This document shows, piece after piece, positions 1 through 6,876 of a stretch of 31,163 nucleotides of DNA. This DNA is from JAICYJ01 sp045806525. Lineage in GTDB: Bacteria; Actinomycetota; Thermoleophilia; Gaiellales; JAICJC01. Numbering within the stretch: position 1 is the first letter of the stretch; every line of letters begins with the position of its first letter. The stretch is from the NCBI GenBank assembly GCA_045806525.1, contig JBJMJD010000069.1, positions 1 to 31,163 of the forward strand. The letters run 5' to 3'. Made by a program: the position numbers and the translations under genes. A model generated the notes under the pieces. It ran no database searches, was not told the DNA's origin, and saw only the letters and a list, made by a program, of their open reading frames with translations.

Positions 1-502
1 CCTTCTCGATCGCGTCGGAGAGGACGTCGCCAATCTCACGGTCGCGAGAAGAAACGGTCGCCACGCGGGCGATGTCCTCCTTGCCGGAGATCTCCTTCGA
101 CTGCGACTTCAGGTTCTCGACCACCTGGTCGACCGAGTGCTCGATCCCGCGCTTGATCGCCATCGGGTTGGCACCCGCGGCGACGTTCTTGAGACCGTCG
201 CGCACGATCGCCTGAGCCAGGACGGTCGCGGTCGTCGTGCCGTCGCCGGCGACGTCGTTCGTCGACGTGGCGACCTCACGGACGAGCTGGGCGCCCTGGT
301 TCTCGAAGACGTCCTCGACCTCGATCTCACGCGCGATCGTGACGCCGTCGTTGGTGATGGTGGGCGCGCCGAACTTCTTGTCGAGCACGACGTAGCGCCC
401 CTTCGGGCCGAGCGTCACCTTGACGGCGTCGGCCAGGATGTCGACGCCGCGCTGGAGCGAGCGGCGCGCGTCCTCATTGAACTTCAGTTCCTTGTGTGCC
501 AT
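1..502 (-). CDS. groEL: Chaperonin GroEL (Hsp60), N-terminal part, cut by window edge
   Basis: ATP-dependent cytosolic folding chaperone that works with the GroES cap. About 167 N-terminal residues are visible, beginning MAHKELKFNEDARRALERG. The equatorial-domain ATP-binding motifs VTLGPKGR (about residues 29-36) and AGDGTTTATVLAQ (about 86-98) are present and intact. The ATG at 502 lies 7 bases after the groES stop, and a GGAG ribosome site overlaps that TAG, so the two genes are cotranscribed and probably translationally coupled. The gene runs off the left edge of the window in frame. Regulation is through the CIRCE sites upstream of groES. Identity is certain; only completeness is unknown. 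Confidence 0.97.
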   Translation of the reverse strand, partial: MAHKELKFNEDARRSLQRGVDILADAVKVTLGPKGRYVVLDKKFGAPTITNDGVTIAREIEVEDVFENQGAQLVREVATSTNDVAGDGTTTATVLAQAIVRDGLKNVAAGANPMAIKRGIEHSVDQVVENLKSQSKEISGKEDIARVATVSSRDREIGDVLSDAIEK

Positions 503-509
503 TCGTCTC

Positions 510-824
510 CTACGCCTTTACCTTGGACTTGGCCTTGGTCGTGGCCACCTTTGCCAGGATGTCGGACTCGCGCAGGATCAGGTACTCCTCGCCGCCCACC
601 TTGACCTCGGTGCCGCCGTACTTCGAAAAGATCACCTCGTCGCCCTTCGTGACATCAAGGGGAACGAGCTTGCCGTCCTCGTATCGGCCGGGGCCGACCT
701 CGAGCACGTTGCCGCGCTGCGGCTTCTCCTTTGCCGTATCCGGCAGGACGATGCCGCTGATCGTCGTCTCTTCCTCATCGAGGACTTCAACGATGACGCG
801 GTCGCCCAGAGGCTTCAGATCCAT
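510..824 (-). CDS. groES: Co-chaperonin GroES (Hsp10)
   Basis: Forms the heptameric lid on GroEL. The 104-residue protein begins MDLKPLGDRVIVEVLDEEE and carries the GroES signature LKPLGDRVIVEV, a mobile-loop region (about 20-32, EETTISGIVLPDTA) and the C-terminal EYLILRESDILA. It is slightly longer than the usual 95-100 residues because of a basic tail (KAKSKVKA). The ATG at 824 has a strong GGAGG ribosome site about 5 bases upstream. It is the first gene of the groES-groEL operon, with a near-consensus promoter and two CIRCE operators just upstream, so heat-inducible HrcA repression is expected. Confidence 0.97.
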   Translation of the reverse strand: MDLKPLGDRVIVEVLDEEETTISGIVLPDTAKEKPQRGNVLEVGPGRYEDGKLVPLDVTKGDEVIFSKYGGTEVKVGGEEYLILRESDILAKVATTKAKSKVKA

Positions 825-846
825 GCTACCTCCATCGGGAATGTCG

Positions 847-873
847 TTGGCACTCGCACATGTGGAGTGCCAA
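847..873 (-). promoter_or_regulatory. CIRCE operator 1 (HrcA binding site) of groES-groEL
   Basis: Perfect inverted repeat TTGGCACTC-N9-GAGTGCCAA (arms 847-855 and 865-873). It matches the CIRCE consensus TTAGCACTC-N9-GAGTGCTAA except for one symmetrical substitution in each arm. It begins 6 bases downstream of the groES -10 box (879-884), so it spans the expected transcription start and 5' UTR, the classic position for HrcA repression. HrcA itself is not encoded in the window. Confidence 0.93.
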
Positions 874-878
874 CAGCG

Positions 879-906
879 ATCATAGCAGCGCGCGGACTCC
901 CGTCAA
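879..906 (-). promoter_or_regulatory. Sigma-70-type promoter of groES-groEL
   Basis: On the minus strand, a TTGACG -35 box (906-901) is followed by a 16-base spacer and a TATGAT -10 box (884-879), close to the housekeeping consensus. The -35 box contains the TGA stop codon (905-903) of the upstream MFS gene, so the two transcription units are packed without a spacer. CIRCE sites lie immediately on both sides. No experimental start site is known; assignment rests on sequence match and position. Confidence 0.85.
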
Positions 907-2117
907 GCCACTTCTTGGCACTCTTGTGGCACGAGTGCCAAGCTCCGCAGCACCGGCAGCGCGCAGGCACCGAGCAGCGCCGCAAGCAGGTAGGCGACGC
1001 GGTCGGAGCTGGCCTGGGCGACGGCGGCGCCGGCGGCAGGGCCGACGAAGAACCCGAATCCCCAGCACACGTTCATGGCGCCCAGCACCATGCCGTGCGG
1101 CAGTCCCACCTCATCCGCACCGGCGGCCGCCAGCGGGAAGGCCACGGCGTACTGGCCGGAGATGCTGGGCGTCCCCACGATGTAGATGGCGGCGATGGCA
1201 ACCGCCGACTGCGGCACCGCCAGCACGGCCAGCATCACGACCATGGCCGTAATCGACCAGCTGGCGACGCGCAGGCCGCCGACGCGATCGTAGGCACGCC
1301 CGACCGTCACCTGGGTGGCAGCCGCCAGCACGCCGGCCAGGCCCAGAACGAGGCTGATCGCGGCCGCCGAGTAGCCGGCCTCACCCAGCCGCAGCGGCAC
1401 CAGCGTCTCGACCAGGCCCGAGACGACGGCCACCAGCGACATCACGAGGACGGCGCAGGCCATCAGCCGCGAGCGCGCGGCCAGTCGGATCGTCTCGGCA
1501 AAGCCGACCTGCCCTTCGGACGGGCTGCGGACGTCGGCCGGCCAGGCGGCCAGCGCCGTCAGCACCAGTGCCACCGCCGCCAGCAGCAGGAACGGGGTGC
1601 GGATGCCGAGCCAGCTGCTGAGCGGCCCCATCAGCACCGGGCCGAGCAGGGCGCCCACGCTGCCGCAGGTCATGGCCATGCCCAGGGTTGCGCCCCGGCG
1701 CTGCGGCGGGGTGCCGCTGGACAGCCAGGCCAGGCCGGCCGTCCAGGAGATGGCCGATGCCGTCCCCTGGCCGCCGCGGGCGGCGAGCAGCATCCAGAAG
1801 CTGTGGGCGAAGGCGTAGACGAGCGTGGAGGCGGTCATCAGGGCGACGCCGGCGATGGTGATGCGGCGCGGGCCGAAGCGATCCGCCACGCGCCCGGCCG
1901 GCAGCGCCATCACCAGGGTGGCCGCGCTGTAGATGCCGATCACCGCTCCGGCCTGGGCCTTGCTCATCGCAAGCGCGTCGACGTAGTCGGGGAGCAGCGG
2001 CACCAGCGCAAACATCAGCAGCGCGTCGAAGAACACGATCGGATAGATCACCATCTGCAGCCTGCGCATCGAGAGCGCAGAGTAACCGAGCCCTGTGGTC
2101 GCCTGTGACGACCTCAC
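903..2117 (-). CDS. MFS transporter (drug/sugar efflux type)
   Basis: Predicted 12-helix inner-membrane major facilitator superfamily transporter of 404 residues. The MFS loop 2-3 signature is visible as GRVADRFGPRR (about 75-85), followed by alternating hydrophobic helices through to residue 395. The N-terminal half resembles multidrug/proton antiporters, but the substrate cannot be read from sequence. The longest frame starts at a GTG (2117) with no clear ribosome site; an in-frame ATG at 2069 (MRRLQMVIYP) sits just before helix 1 and is an equally good or better start. Its 3' end contains CIRCE operator 2 and its stop codon lies inside the groES -35 box. It is divergent from the ASCH gene, 23 bases away. 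Confidence 0.85.
   Translation of the reverse strand: MRSSQATTGLGYSALSMRRLQMVIYPIVFFDALLMFALVPLLPDYVDALAMSKAQAGAVIGIYSAATLVMALPAGRVADRFGPRRITIAGVALMTASTLVYAFAHSFWMLLAARGGQGTASAISWTAGLAWLSSGTPPQRRGATLGMAMTCGSVGALLGPVLMGPLSSWLGIRTPFLLLAAVALVLTALAAWPADVRSPSEGQVGFAETIRLAARSRLMACAVLVMSLVAVVSGLVETLVPLRLGEAGYSAAAISLVLGLAGVLAAATQVTVGRAYDRVGGLRVASWSITAMVVMLAVLAVPQSAVAIAAIYIVGTPSISGQYAVAFPLAAAGADEVGLPHGMVLGAMNVCWGFGFFVGPAAGAAVAQASSDRVAYLLAALLGACALPVLRSLALVPQECQEVA
915..941 (-). promoter_or_regulatory. CIRCE operator 2, inside the 3' end of the MFS gene
   Basis: A second perfect TTGGCACTC-N9-GAGTGCCAA (arms 915-923 and 933-941; the symmetry extends one more base each side to 914 and 942). Its arms are identical to those of operator 1, and it starts 8 bases upstream of the groES -35 box. 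It overlaps the last codons of the MFS transporter, whose C-terminal residues PQECQEVA it helps encode. Two CIRCE copies before a chaperonin operon are known in Actinomycetota; the overlap with a coding sequence is the unusual part. Confidence 0.9.
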
Positions 2118-2132
2118 GCAACTCGATATGAT
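2104..2132 (+). promoter_or_regulatory. Putative leaderless promoter of the ASCH gene
   Basis: A perfect-looking TATGAT -10 box at 2127-2132 ends 8 bases before the ATG at 2141, so transcription would start at or within a base or two of the start codon. No ribosome site precedes the ATG, consistent with a leaderless mRNA. A weak TGTGAC at 2104-2109 is at the right 17-base spacing for a -35 box. The promoter lies in the 23-base gap and inside the start of the divergent MFS gene if that gene begins at GTG 2117. Confidence 0.5.
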
Positions 2133-2140
2133 GGCCGCCG

Positions 2141-2494
2141 ATGGAGGCCCTCAACTTCTACTCGCCGGTCGTGGCTGACCAGCTCCGGCACCGGCGCAAG
2201 ACGGCAACCATCCGGCTCGGTGACAAGTCCGGCAAGTACCGCAAGGGGCTGGTCGTGTGCGTGCTGGCCGGGCAACGCTTCGGCGTGCGCGAGAAGATCT
2301 TCGACGCGGTGGTGGACAAGGTCGAGGTGAAGCCGCTGCGCGAGGTGTCGCCGCGCGAGATCCAGCACGACAACCCGGAGATGCGCCACATCGACGAGTT
2401 CGTGCACTTCCTCGGACAGATCTACAACCGCGAGGTGACCGAGGACGACACGGTCACCGTGATCCACTTCTCGGAGATCCGCGCGGGCGCCTGA
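2141..2494 (+). CDS. ASCH/PUA-like domain protein, putative RNA-binding
   Basis: A 117-residue cytosolic protein consisting of one ASCH-like (PUA-fold) domain. It opens MEALNFYSPVVADQLRHRRK, followed by TATIRLGDKSGKYRKG, the usual ASCH start in which a beta strand and a basic segment form the presumed nucleic-acid-binding cleft, and it ends in a beta strand (DTVTVIHFSEI). ASCH proteins are proposed to bind RNA or modified nucleotides; some members are nucleotidases or N4-acetylcytidine amidohydrolases, but the catalytic set of that subgroup is not evident here. It is convergent with the TadG-like gene, with 2 bases between the stop codons. Family assignment is fairly sure; function is not. 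Confidence 0.75.
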   Translation: MEALNFYSPVVADQLRHRRKTATIRLGDKSGKYRKGLVVCVLAGQRFGVREKIFDAVVDKVEVKPLREVSPREIQHDNPEMRHIDEFVHFLGQIYNREVTEDDTVTVIHFSEIRAGA

Positions 2495-2496
2495 GG

Positions 2497-3684
2497 CTAT
2501 CCGTTGAGGCGGGAGGTGCCGCGGCCGAGGTCGGCCGAGATGGCCAGGAAGATCCCGGTCAGCGATGAGGGCTGCGGCTCGGCGTAGTAGTTGCCGGACG
2601 ACGCGATCTCCTGCAGGGCCTCGTTTGCGAGGATCGGCGGCGACTCGTTGCCGCCACCCTGCTTGCCGCAGTCCTGGGCACCCACGCCGCCCAGGTCGTA
2701 GGCGATCGAGTAGAGCAGGACGCCGTCGCTCTTCTGCTGGCTGGCGATGTTGACGGCCGTCTGGCAGGGCTGCGTGCGGTAGGGGCTGGACGGCGACAGG
2801 TAGGTGGGGCCGGTGTTGGCGGCGCCGTCCGAGAGGATCACGATCACCTTCTGCACGCCCACCCGGCCGTGCGCATCGAGCTCGGCCTTGGCGGCGTCCA
2901 GCGCGTTGGCATAGGCCGTCTGGCCGCCGGCCTGGACACACCGCAGCGTGGACACCAGACGGCTGGAGGGATCAAGCCCGCCGGTGCTGGTCTCATAGTC
3001 GTTGGAGAGCGGCACGACCACGTAGGGGGCGTTGATGTCGTTGTAGTTGCTGCTCTGCGGAGCGCTGCAGACCGACGCGCTGTCCTTCGCCGGCGGCAGG
3101 ATCGCCAGGCCCACGTTGTCGGCCTGGGGATCCATGGTGCCGAGGAACGCCTCCACGCCCTTCTCGGCGTTCTGGATCTTCTGGCCGGCCATCGAGCCGG
3201 TGCGGTCGAGCACGATCATCACGTCGAGCGGGGTCGTGGCGCACGGCGAGCAGGCCTGAGCGTGCACCTTCACCGGGATCGTGTCGATGCCGACCAGCCC
3301 GAGGAAGTAGGTCTGGACGTTGGCCGACTGGTCAACGGTGACGGTGTTGGCCGGGCTGCAGAACCTGGGGCTGGTGTTGCAGTTGGCCGACACGTTCAGC
3401 TGCACGTCCTCGGTGCCCGGGATCGCGTTGCGCCCACCCGGCTCACCGCTGTAGGCGTGCGCGGTGGCGATCGCAAGGCTGGGGTCGGGCAGCTGGTCTG
3501 CGGCGGCCGTGGCCGCGGCGTCGGTCGAGGCCTGCAGCTGTGCGCGCACCCGGTAGGCGTTCCCGAAATCGACGACGCAACCGCACATCAGCAGCAGCAC
3601 CAGGAGGAAGCACACCACGAGGGGAAGCGTCTGACCCTCCTGACCGGAGCCGTGACTCATGCGATGTGCGGTTGATCGGAGCAT
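2497..3684 (-). CDS. TadG-like pilus-assembly protein with von Willebrand A domain
   Basis: 395-residue membrane-anchored protein. A short cytosolic leader (GSGQEGQTLP) precedes one hydrophobic helix (about 21-39) and the segment DFGNAYRVRAQLQASTDAAA, typical of TadE/TadG-like Flp-pilus proteins. A von Willebrand A domain follows from about residue 153, with a metal-ion-dependent adhesion site: D160-x-T-x-S164 (DRTGS, a Thr in place of the first Ser), a later Thr in GGQTAYANAL, and Asp in VIVILSDGAANTG. Several extracytoplasmic Cys pairs (for example CSPC near 145-148) could form disulphides. No other tad/flp pilus gene is in the window, so the partner machinery is unknown. An ATG at 3660 is an alternative start; 3684 has an AGGA just upstream. 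Confidence 0.82.
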   Translation of the reverse strand: MLRSTAHRMSHGSGQEGQTLPLVVCFLLVLLLMCGCVVDFGNAYRVRAQLQASTDAAATAAADQLPDPSLAIATAHAYSGEPGGRNAIPGTEDVQLNVSANCNTSPRFCSPANTVTVDQSANVQTYFLGLVGIDTIPVKVHAQACSPCATTPLDVMIVLDRTGSMAGQKIQNAEKGVEAFLGTMDPQADNVGLAILPPAKDSASVCSAPQSSNYNDINAPYVVVPLSNDYETSTGGLDPSSRLVSTLRCVQAGGQTAYANALDAAKAELDAHGRVGVQKVIVILSDGAANTGPTYLSPSSPYRTQPCQTAVNIASQQKSDGVLLYSIAYDLGGVGAQDCGKQGGGNESPPILANEALQEIASSGNYYAEPQPSSLTGIFLAISADLGRGTSRLNG

Positions 3685-3691
3685 TGCATCC

Positions 3692-3720
3692 TGTGTACGA
3701 CCATCGTGGCGCCGGACAAA
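3692..3720 (-). promoter_or_regulatory. Possible promoter of the TadG-like gene
   Basis: In the 90-base gap between the GGDEF-like gene stop and the TadG-like ATG, the minus strand shows TACACA (3697-3692) about 7 bases before the start codon, with a TTGTCC-like -35 about 16 bases further upstream. The match is moderate and there is also an AGGA ribosome site, so this is only a candidate. Confidence 0.3.
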
Positions 3721-3774
3721 TCACCCTGACGGGGGGGTTTAGCGAAGCGCGGATGTGACGAGGGACGGAGCCGG

Positions 3775-4416
3775 CTACTCGTCGCCGTCGTCCCAGACGG
3801 CCATCGACACGGTCACCGTGCCGGCGCGGGCTTCCTCGCGGCGGACCGCCCGTCGGGCGCTGCGAAGCGCCGAGCCGGCCCGCTCGACCAGCTCGTCGAA
3901 CCCATCTGCGTGCGCCGGGCAGGAGGCGATCCCGACGGATGCCTGCGGCTGCAGGCCGTTCGGTGAGCGCACGCGGGCCATCGCACGCAGCACCCGCTCC
4001 GCGGCCACCGAGGCGCTGCGGCTGTCGGTCTCGGCCATGATCACGCCGAACTCCGCGCTGCCCACCCGGCAGGCGACGTCCAGCGCGCGCACGCTGCCAC
4101 CGATCGAGCTGCCCAGCGCGCGCAGGATCTGCTCGCAGTCGTCGCCGGCCTCCTCCAGCCCGTCGACCGACGCCAGCGCCAGCGCGACCGGGCGGTTGTA
4201 CGTGCGCGACCGCTCGATCTCCTGGGTCAGCGCGTCCACGAAATGGCGGCTGTTCCACAGTCCGGTCTCGCTGTCGCGGCGCTCGAGCACCGCCGCGTGC
4301 GCCTCCAGCCGGTCGATCTCGGCGGCCAGCCGCATGCTGCGACGGCGCTCGCGGGCTGCCATCACCAGCGCGGAGGCCGTGGCACCCACCAGGAATGCAA
4401 TCAGGACATAAACCAT
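3775..4416 (-). CDS. Degenerate GGDEF-domain membrane protein
   Basis: 213-residue protein with one N-terminal transmembrane helix (about 2-20), a short coiled linker (about 22-46) and a GGDEF-like domain (about 47-200). The family landmark DSETGLWNSRHF (48-59) is clear. The catalytic loop reads GSAEF (119-123) instead of GGDEF/GGEEF, and the usual metal-binding DxD stretch reads SVD (83-85), so the first Asp is gone. Diguanylate cyclase activity is therefore unlikely; such domains often act as GTP or c-di-GMP sensors or scaffolds. Its ATG overlaps the stop of the upstream zinc-ribbon gene by one base (TGATG), implying coupling. Confidence 0.78.
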   Translation of the reverse strand: MVYVLIAFLVGATASALVMAARERRRSMRLAAEIDRLEAHAAVLERRDSETGLWNSRHFVDALTQEIERSRTYNRPVALALASVDGLEEAGDDCEQILRALGSSIGGSVRALDVACRVGSAEFGVIMAETDSRSASVAAERVLRAMARVRSPNGLQPQASVGIASCPAHADGFDELVERAGSALRSARRAVRREEARAGTVTVSMAVWDDGDE

Positions 4417-4730
4417 CAGGGGGACGTCTTCACGTTATCGCGGAGTTTGGCGCCTGCGTCAACAGCGGTCACCTTCTCGGGCTTGCGCCGGATCTCGATC
4501 CCGAACAGCGTGGCGTCGCGCAGCGGCTGGCCGCACTCGCGGCACGTGATGCCCATCAGAGAGACGATCGCGGCGCCGCACGACGGGCACTCGGTGACGA
4601 TCGTACCGCCGCAGTCGGGGCAGCTCGACGGCAGGTCATCGCCGGCGCCGTCCATGAACCGGCGGCCCCAGCCGCAGGTGAGGCAGAACCCGCAACGGTC
4701 GCCGAGCTCGCGGTTGCGATTGTGGCCCAT
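4416..4730 (-). CDS. Multi-zinc-ribbon protein of unknown function
   Basis: 104-residue soluble protein with at least four closely spaced Cys pairs: CGFC/CLTC near 13-19, CPDC near 37-40, CPSC near 48-51 and CREC near 63-66, which would bind two zinc ions as zinc-ribbon or rubredoxin-like knuckles. The C-terminal about 30 residues lack Cys and are charged. Such small ribbon proteins mediate protein or nucleic-acid contacts; no specific role can be read. It is the first gene of a short unit with the degenerate GGDEF gene. A TAGGAT -10-like box (4742-4737) ends 7 bases before the ATG, suggesting a leaderless transcript. Confidence 0.7.
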   Translation of the reverse strand: MGHNRNRELGDRCGFCLTCGWGRRFMDGAGDDLPSSCPDCGGTIVTECPSCGAAIVSLMGITCRECGQPLRDATLFGIEIRRKPEKVTAVDAGAKLRDNVKTSP

Positions 4731-4812
4731 CCACCAATCCTAGATCCTGGAAGCATGCCTTGGCGCGACCGGGGAGACGGGGTCCGAAAGCGGGGGTACA
4801 CTCCCACAAAGG
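4731..4812. promoter_or_regulatory. Divergent promoter region between zinc-ribbon gene and E1-alpha
   Basis: This 82-base gap must drive both the minus-strand zinc-ribbon/GGDEF unit and the plus-strand dehydrogenase operon. On the minus strand TAGGAT at 4742-4737 could be a -10 box 7 bases from its ATG. On the plus strand TACACT at 4797-4802 lies 10 bases before the E1-alpha ATG, giving a predicted leader of only a few bases. No convincing -35 box is seen for either, so activator help or another sigma factor is possible. Confidence 0.4.
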
Positions 4813-5859
4813 ATGGCAGTAGCCCGAGAAGCCACGCCGGTCGAGTCGGCCGAGGACGTCAAGCAGGCTGACCTCGACAGCGAGGATCTGCTCCAGATCT
4901 ACCGCAACATGCTGATCACGCGCGGGATCGAGGAGCGCGGGCACATCCTCTACCGCCAGGGCAAGATCCCCGGCAGCTTCTACACCGGCCGCGGCAACGA
5001 GGGCGCAAGCGTGGGCGTGGCGACCGCCATGCAGGCGATGGACGTGGGCACCCCGATCCAGCGCGACATGGGAGTCCACGTGACGCGCGGCACGGAGCCC
5101 TGGCGGATCTTCGCGCAGTACATGGGGCGCAGCGGCGGTCTGGCGGCCGGCAAGGACGGCAACGTGCACATGGCCGACATCCGCCTCGGCCTGATCGCCA
5201 TGGTCAGCCACCTGCCGGCCCTGATGCCGGTGGCCGTGGGCGCCGCCCTGGCCTTCCAGATCCGGCGCGAGCCGCGGGTGGCGGTGGGCTGGTCGGGCGA
5301 CGGCGCCATGGCACGGGGAGACGCGCACGAGGCCATGAACCTGGCCGGGGTGCGCAAGCTGCCGGTTGTCTTCGTCGTTGACAACAACCAGTACGCGTAC
5401 TCGACGCCGAACCGGCTCGAGTTCGCCTGCGAGCACCTCGCCGACCGCGCGGCCGCGTACGGGTTTGAGGGCGTGGTGGTGGACGGCTGCGACGTGCTGA
5501 CCGTGTACCGCGAGGCGCACGCCGCCATCGAGAAGGCACGAGCCGGCGGCGGCCCCACCCTGCTGGAGCTGCTGACCCTGCGCATGGAGGGCCACGCCGT
5601 CCACGACGACGCCTTCTACGTCCCGCGCGAGATGCTCGAGCACTGGAAGGAGAAGGACCCGATCGAGCGCCACCGCCGCTGGCTGAAGGAGAGCGGCGTG
5701 CTGGGCGAGGCGGTCGACGACGAGATCACCGTCGAGGTCAAGAAGCTGCTGAACGAGGCCATGAAGCGGGCCGAGGAGAGCCCGCTGCCGGATGCCGCCG
5801 ATCTGGACACCGGCGTCTACGCTGACCCGGAAGAGCTGGACACCCCCCACCACCGCTAA
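4813..5859 (+). CDS. pdhA: Pyruvate (2-oxoacid) dehydrogenase E1 component, alpha subunit
   Basis: Thiamine-diphosphate-dependent subunit that, with the beta chain, decarboxylates pyruvate or a related 2-oxoacid and transfers the acyl group to lipoyl-E2. The 348-residue length is typical of the heterotetrameric E1-alpha family. The ThDP/Mg site is clear: GDG at 162-164, then Asn-Asn at 191-192 closing the GDG-x27-NN motif. The E1-alpha regulatory loop GHAVHDDAFYVP follows at about 273-284. Substrate could be pyruvate, a branched-chain 2-oxoacid or acetoin; pyruvate is the default inference, given the adjacent lipB and lipA and no branched-chain amino-acid genes. It is the first gene of the operon. 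Confidence 0.9.
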   Translation: MAVAREATPVESAEDVKQADLDSEDLLQIYRNMLITRGIEERGHILYRQGKIPGSFYTGRGNEGASVGVATAMQAMDVGTPIQRDMGVHVTRGTEPWRIFAQYMGRSGGLAAGKDGNVHMADIRLGLIAMVSHLPALMPVAVGAALAFQIRREPRVAVGWSGDGAMARGDAHEAMNLAGVRKLPVVFVVDNNQYAYSTPNRLEFACEHLADRAAAYGFEGVVVDGCDVLTVYREAHAAIEKARAGGGPTLLELLTLRMEGHAVHDDAFYVPREMLEHWKEKDPIERHRRWLKESGVLGEAVDDEITVEVKKLLNEAMKRAEESPLPDAADLDTGVYADPEELDTPHHR

Positions 5860-5882
5860 CCATCGAAGGACGCGACGCGACC

Positions 5883-6860
5883 GTGGCCATCAAGACCTAC
5901 CTGCAGGCGATATCGGACGGACTCCGCGAGGAGATGCGCCGCGACCAGCGCGTGTTCCTGATCGGGGAGGATATCGGCGTCTACGGTGGCGCCTTCAAGG
6001 TCACCCAGGGCTTCCAGCAGGAGTTCGGCGAGGACCGCGTGATCGATTCCCCGCTGTCCGAGACTGCCATCACCGGCGCCTGCACCGGGGCGGCGCTGAT
6101 GGGCATGCGCCCGGTCTGCGAGATGCAGTTCTCAGACTTCGTATCCTGCGCCTTCGACCAGCTGGTCACGGTCGCGGCCAAGCAGCACTACCGCGTCGGC
6201 ACCCCCGTGCCGATCGTGGTGCGCCTGCCATCCGGCGGCGGCTTCTCCGGCGGCCCGTTCCACAGCCAGAATCCGGAGGGCTTCTTCGCCCACTGTCCGG
6301 GCCTCAAGATCGCGTGCCCGGCCACGCCGGCCGACGCGAAGGGGCTGATCCTGTCGGCCATACGCGACCCCAACCCGGTGCTCTACTTCGAGCACAAGCA
6401 CCTCTACCGCCGCATCAAGGGCGAGGTGCCGGACGGCGACACGGCCGTCGAGTTCGGCAAGGCGCGCGTACACCAGGAGGGCAGCGACCTCTCGATCATC
6501 ACCTACGGGGCGATGGTCTACACGGCCGAGGAGGCTGCCAAGACCGCGGCCGACCAGGACGGCACCTCGGTCGAGATCATCGACCTGCGCACGATCACGC
6601 CGTGGGACACGGAGGCGGTGCTGGCATCCGTGGCGAAGACCAGCAAGGTGATCGTGCTGCACGAGGACACCCACACCAGCGGCTTCGGCGCCGAGATCGC
6701 GGCGACCATCGCCGAGGAGGCGTTCGAGACGCTGGACGCCCCCGTCATGCGCATCACCGCGCCGGACACTCCGGTGCCGTTCTCACCACCTCTCGAGAAG
6801 GCGTACCTGCCCCAGCCCGGAGACGTGCTGGCGGGCATCGAACGCCTCGCCGCCTATTAG
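5883..6860 (+). CDS. pdhB: Pyruvate (2-oxoacid) dehydrogenase E1 component, beta subunit
   Basis: 325-residue transketolase-like beta chain that completes the E1 active site. It starts at GTG 5883 with a GAAGGA about 12 bases upstream. Family landmarks include GEDIGVYGGAFKVTQGF (about 28-44), DSPLSE (about 55-60, the catalytic Glu), the substrate-channel stretch PSGGGFSGGPFHSQNPE (about 116-132) and the C-terminal transketolase domain with VEIIDLRTITPWD. It lies 23 bases after E1-alpha and 16 bases before E2 in the same orientation, so one operon. Branched-chain 2-oxoacid dehydrogenase is the main alternative. Confidence 0.92.
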   Translation: MAIKTYLQAISDGLREEMRRDQRVFLIGEDIGVYGGAFKVTQGFQQEFGEDRVIDSPLSETAITGACTGAALMGMRPVCEMQFSDFVSCAFDQLVTVAAKQHYRVGTPVPIVVRLPSGGGFSGGPFHSQNPEGFFAHCPGLKIACPATPADAKGLILSAIRDPNPVLYFEHKHLYRRIKGEVPDGDTAVEFGKARVHQEGSDLSIITYGAMVYTAEEAAKTAADQDGTSVEIIDLRTITPWDTEAVLASVAKTSKVIVLHEDTHTSGFGAEIAATIAEEAFETLDAPVMRITAPDTPVPFSPPLEKAYLPQPGDVLAGIERLAAY

Positions 6861-6876
6861 AACCAGGAGCCGCCGC

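Noticed and set aside
420..2108. Long plus-strand open frame across groEL, groES and the MFS gene
   Set aside because: It crosses three real minus-strand genes and their promoter; its composition is a GC-rich shadow.
4636..5853. Long open frame on the minus strand opposite E1-alpha, and similar antisense frames opposite E2 (6754-8244), nuoF (19129-20835), nuoL (25289-26809) and nuoM/nuoN (27133-29741)
   Set aside because: Their translations are low-complexity His/Arg/Gly/Asp-rich strings typical of the opposite strand of high-GC genes, with no domain motifs, while the sense strand encodes unmistakable enzymes.
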